NCBI GenBank assembly: GCA_005239175.1
Contig: SOPS01000004.1
Coordinates: 124,001-188,000 of the forward strand
DNA length: 64,000 bases
Origin: a halophilic archaeon SHRA6
GTDB taxonomy: Archaea; Halobacteriota; Halobacteria; Halobacteriales; Haloferacaceae
Reading direction: 5' to 3'
The position numbers and the translations under genes were made by a program. Each line of letters begins with the position of its first letter. Position 1 is the stretch's first letter. Shown in pieces: positions 62,632 to 64,000 of this stretch. Below the pieces are notes generated by a model. It was not told the DNA's origin and made no database searches. It saw only the letters and a program-made list of their open reading frames with translations.

Positions 62632-63879
62632 TTATCGCGGCGTTTCAGTGCCCCACTTGTCGATCGCAATCGCCAGTTCTGGGTGGTCCTCCGCGTAGGT
62701 CTCCAGATTGATACCCGCGACTGACGCATCGACGGCCTGTCTGAAGGCCTTTGCGCCGGCGTGGGTTCCATCTGGGTGACCGTGAATCCCGCCGCCGGCC
62801 TGGATTCCAATGTTGGTGCCTACGCGATCGATTAGCTCTGGAACTAACCCCGGATGCAGGCCGCCGGAAGCCATCGGGAGTACGTTGTTGAGGCCGTAGA
62901 GGTCCGAGTACAGCCACTCGTTGATGCCGATAGTGTCCTCGTTTGCGAGCTTGCCCAGATCGGCAGTGCCGGTGTGGAGCTGATCGACGCCACAAAGCCG
63001 GCTGATTTGTGCGAGGACGCGCATCGAGACGCCGTGGGTCGGGAGCCGATCGAACGCGGCGTGCATCGCGCGATGGGCGTGAATCGCCAGTCCGAGTTCC
63101 TGACAGCGATCGCTCACCGTCTGGACCGCTCCCCAACCGGTTGTGATCACGTCGATCATTACGTACTCGCCGCCCTGTTCGTCGATCGCGTCGACCCGTT
63201 CGAGCATCGTGTTCGTGTCTGCGGTGACGTTGATCAGATACGACTTTGTCTCGCCGGTCTCGTCCTCGGCGCGATCGCGAGCGGCAAAGCTCTCGGTCAA
63301 TCGATCCTCGAATGGATTGAACGCCTGGTCGGTGAGATTTTCGTCGTCTTTCAGTAGGTCGATCCCGCCGGTCCATGCCTCGTAGCCGACCTCAGCGTGT
63401 CGTTTTGTCGAGAGCCCGACCTTCGGCTTTGGGACGGTTGCCGTGATCGGTCGATCCCCGGCGTCGAATATCTCCTCGCGGACCGCGGTGCCGAACGTTG
63501 GGCCGTTGAACGTCGAGACGATCGCTTCGGGCCACTCACAGTCGAGGAGTCGAATTGTCTCGACGGCTTTCATCCCCATGATGTTGCCTGCGATACACGA
63601 GAGGATCTGGGGCATATTTCCCGGCTCGAAGAGCCCTGCGGGATAGGCAACGCCGATCTCGTTGTCGTCGATCGAGAAGGCCGTGGCCGCGAGGTCGGTG
63701 AAATCGTCGCCGACAGTCAACGCGGCCCACGTGCCGTTCGAACTCTCGGAGGCGACCCGACTCGCTGCAGACTCCATGTCCATGTCAGCAGCGGGTTCGA
63801 TCGCGAACCAACAGACGAGATCGGTTCCAGCGGGGTCGTAGGACAGGTCAAGAAAGTCCTCGTAGGTGATTCCCGTCAT
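62632..63879 (-). CDS. rbcL: ribulose-bisphosphate carboxylase, form III large subunit
   Basis: Carboxylates ribulose-1,5-bisphosphate to two 3-phosphoglycerates. The 415-aa protein is archaeal form III. Active-site residues are present: K151 (VPKPKVG; K175 equivalent), carbamylated K177 with D179 and E180 (LLKDDEN), H269 and R270 (IHAHRAMHAA), loop 6 K310 (TADLGKLANE) and S338-G340 (MASGGLHP). There is no small-subunit gene, as expected for form III. ATG 63879 (MTGITYEDFL) is fixed by a TATA box 28 bp upstream. The ribulose bisphosphate would come from the isomerase encoded at 59158. Confidence 0.95.
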   Translation of the reverse strand: MTGITYEDFLDLSYDPAGTDLVCWFAIEPAADMDMESAASRVASESSNGTWAALTVGDDFTDLAATAFSIDDNEIGVAYPAGLFEPGNMPQILSCIAGNIMGMKAVETIRLLDCEWPEAIVSTFNGPTFGTAVREEIFDAGDRPITATVPKPKVGLSTKRHAEVGYEAWTGGIDLLKDDENLTDQAFNPFEDRLTESFAARDRAEDETGETKSYLINVTADTNTMLERVDAIDEQGGEYVMIDVITTGWGAVQTVSDRCQELGLAIHAHRAMHAAFDRLPTHGVSMRVLAQISRLCGVDQLHTGTADLGKLANEDTIGINEWLYSDLYGLNNVLPMASGGLHPGLVPELIDRVGTNIGIQAGGGIHGHPDGTHAGAKAFRQAVDASVAGINLETYAEDHPELAIAIDKWGTETPR

Positions 63880-63900
63880 GCCGTTGTCCTTCGAAGCCCG

Positions 63901-63912
63901 GATATATAAAAC
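63901..63912 (-). promoter_or_regulatory. TATA box of the RuBisCO gene
   Basis: On the minus strand GTTTTATATATC lies 22-33 bp before the ATG at 63879. It is one of the strongest TATA elements of the window; leaderless initiation is expected. Confidence 0.7.
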
Positions 63913-64000
63913 GGTGACCCGGTTCGGGGAAATCCTCAGCGACTGATACACCCCAATTCGGCGACAATCAGTCGGGAACAAAACGAAATTCGAGAGAGGA

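Overview
The window comes from a haloarchaeon (class Halobacteria); I cannot name the genus. Four things point there. The proteins are very acidic. Promoters are archaeal, with TATA boxes 27-31 bp before start codons and mostly leaderless genes. Machinery is archaeal or haloarchaeal (TFB, Rpb4/RpoF, L21e, TbsP, TrmB, HalOD1, UPF0058). A tRNA-Trp gene carries a bulge-helix-bulge intron of the haloarchaeal type. The sequence is visibly full of the palindrome CGATCG. I see no insertion sequence, prophage, CRISPR array or rRNA. This is mostly core chromosome with a sugar-uptake island.

Layout. 1-6.1 kb: truncated menF, a sulfite-oxidase-like molybdoenzyme, a ribbon-helix-helix regulator, a UPF0058 protein, an amino-acid permease fused to Usp domains, and a DUF389 membrane protein. 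6.6-8.2 kb: intron-containing tRNA-Trp, then two haloarchaeal conserved proteins. 9-19.8 kb: guaB, cobT, an MFS carrier, ileS, a multicopper oxidase, and a MutS-like ATPase with a helix-hairpin-helix N-terminus. 19.8-26.2 kb: a second UPF0058 protein, an MBL hydrolase, a HEAT/pseudokinase plus membrane-protein pair, an acyl-CoA dehydrogenase and menE. 26.4-31.4 kb: a same-strand run of TFB, three zinc-ribbon proteins, TbsP and YcaO.

31.4-44.1 kb: an MscS channel, a PAC2 protein, TrmB, then a sugar ABC transporter (binding protein, two permeases, ATPase) followed by two Gfo/Idh/MocA dehydrogenases around a xylose-isomerase-like TIM barrel. This looks like a sugar uptake and oxidation island. 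Three of its promoters share the element GGTGTAGT. 44.2-52.4 kb: a Tat-secreted protein, OsmC, a FilR1-type regulator, a 57-aa membrane protein, an eIF2B-like protein, a HEAT protein, a GNAT and a 7TM histidine kinase.

52.5-56.9 kb: the archaeal information-processing cluster rpl21e-rpoF-DUF655-ksgA-(mscS)-hemK. 57-59 kb: a two-gene methionine synthase. 59.1-63.9 kb: ribose-1,5-bisphosphate isomerase, a PfkB kinase, a PAS histidine kinase and a form III RuBisCO with its catalytic residues intact. Together these look like a nucleoside-ribose salvage route into 3-phosphoglycerate.

The most unusual signal is not a gene. Many intergenic spaces hold short tandem arrays, each with its own unit (20-34 bp). 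In at least five loci (cobT, the MBL hydrolase, the DUF7117-like gene, the 7TM kinase and the PfkB gene) the first unit is the 3' end of the gene itself, usually including the stop codon. The gene tail appears to have been copied repeatedly into the spacer. I know of no description of this.
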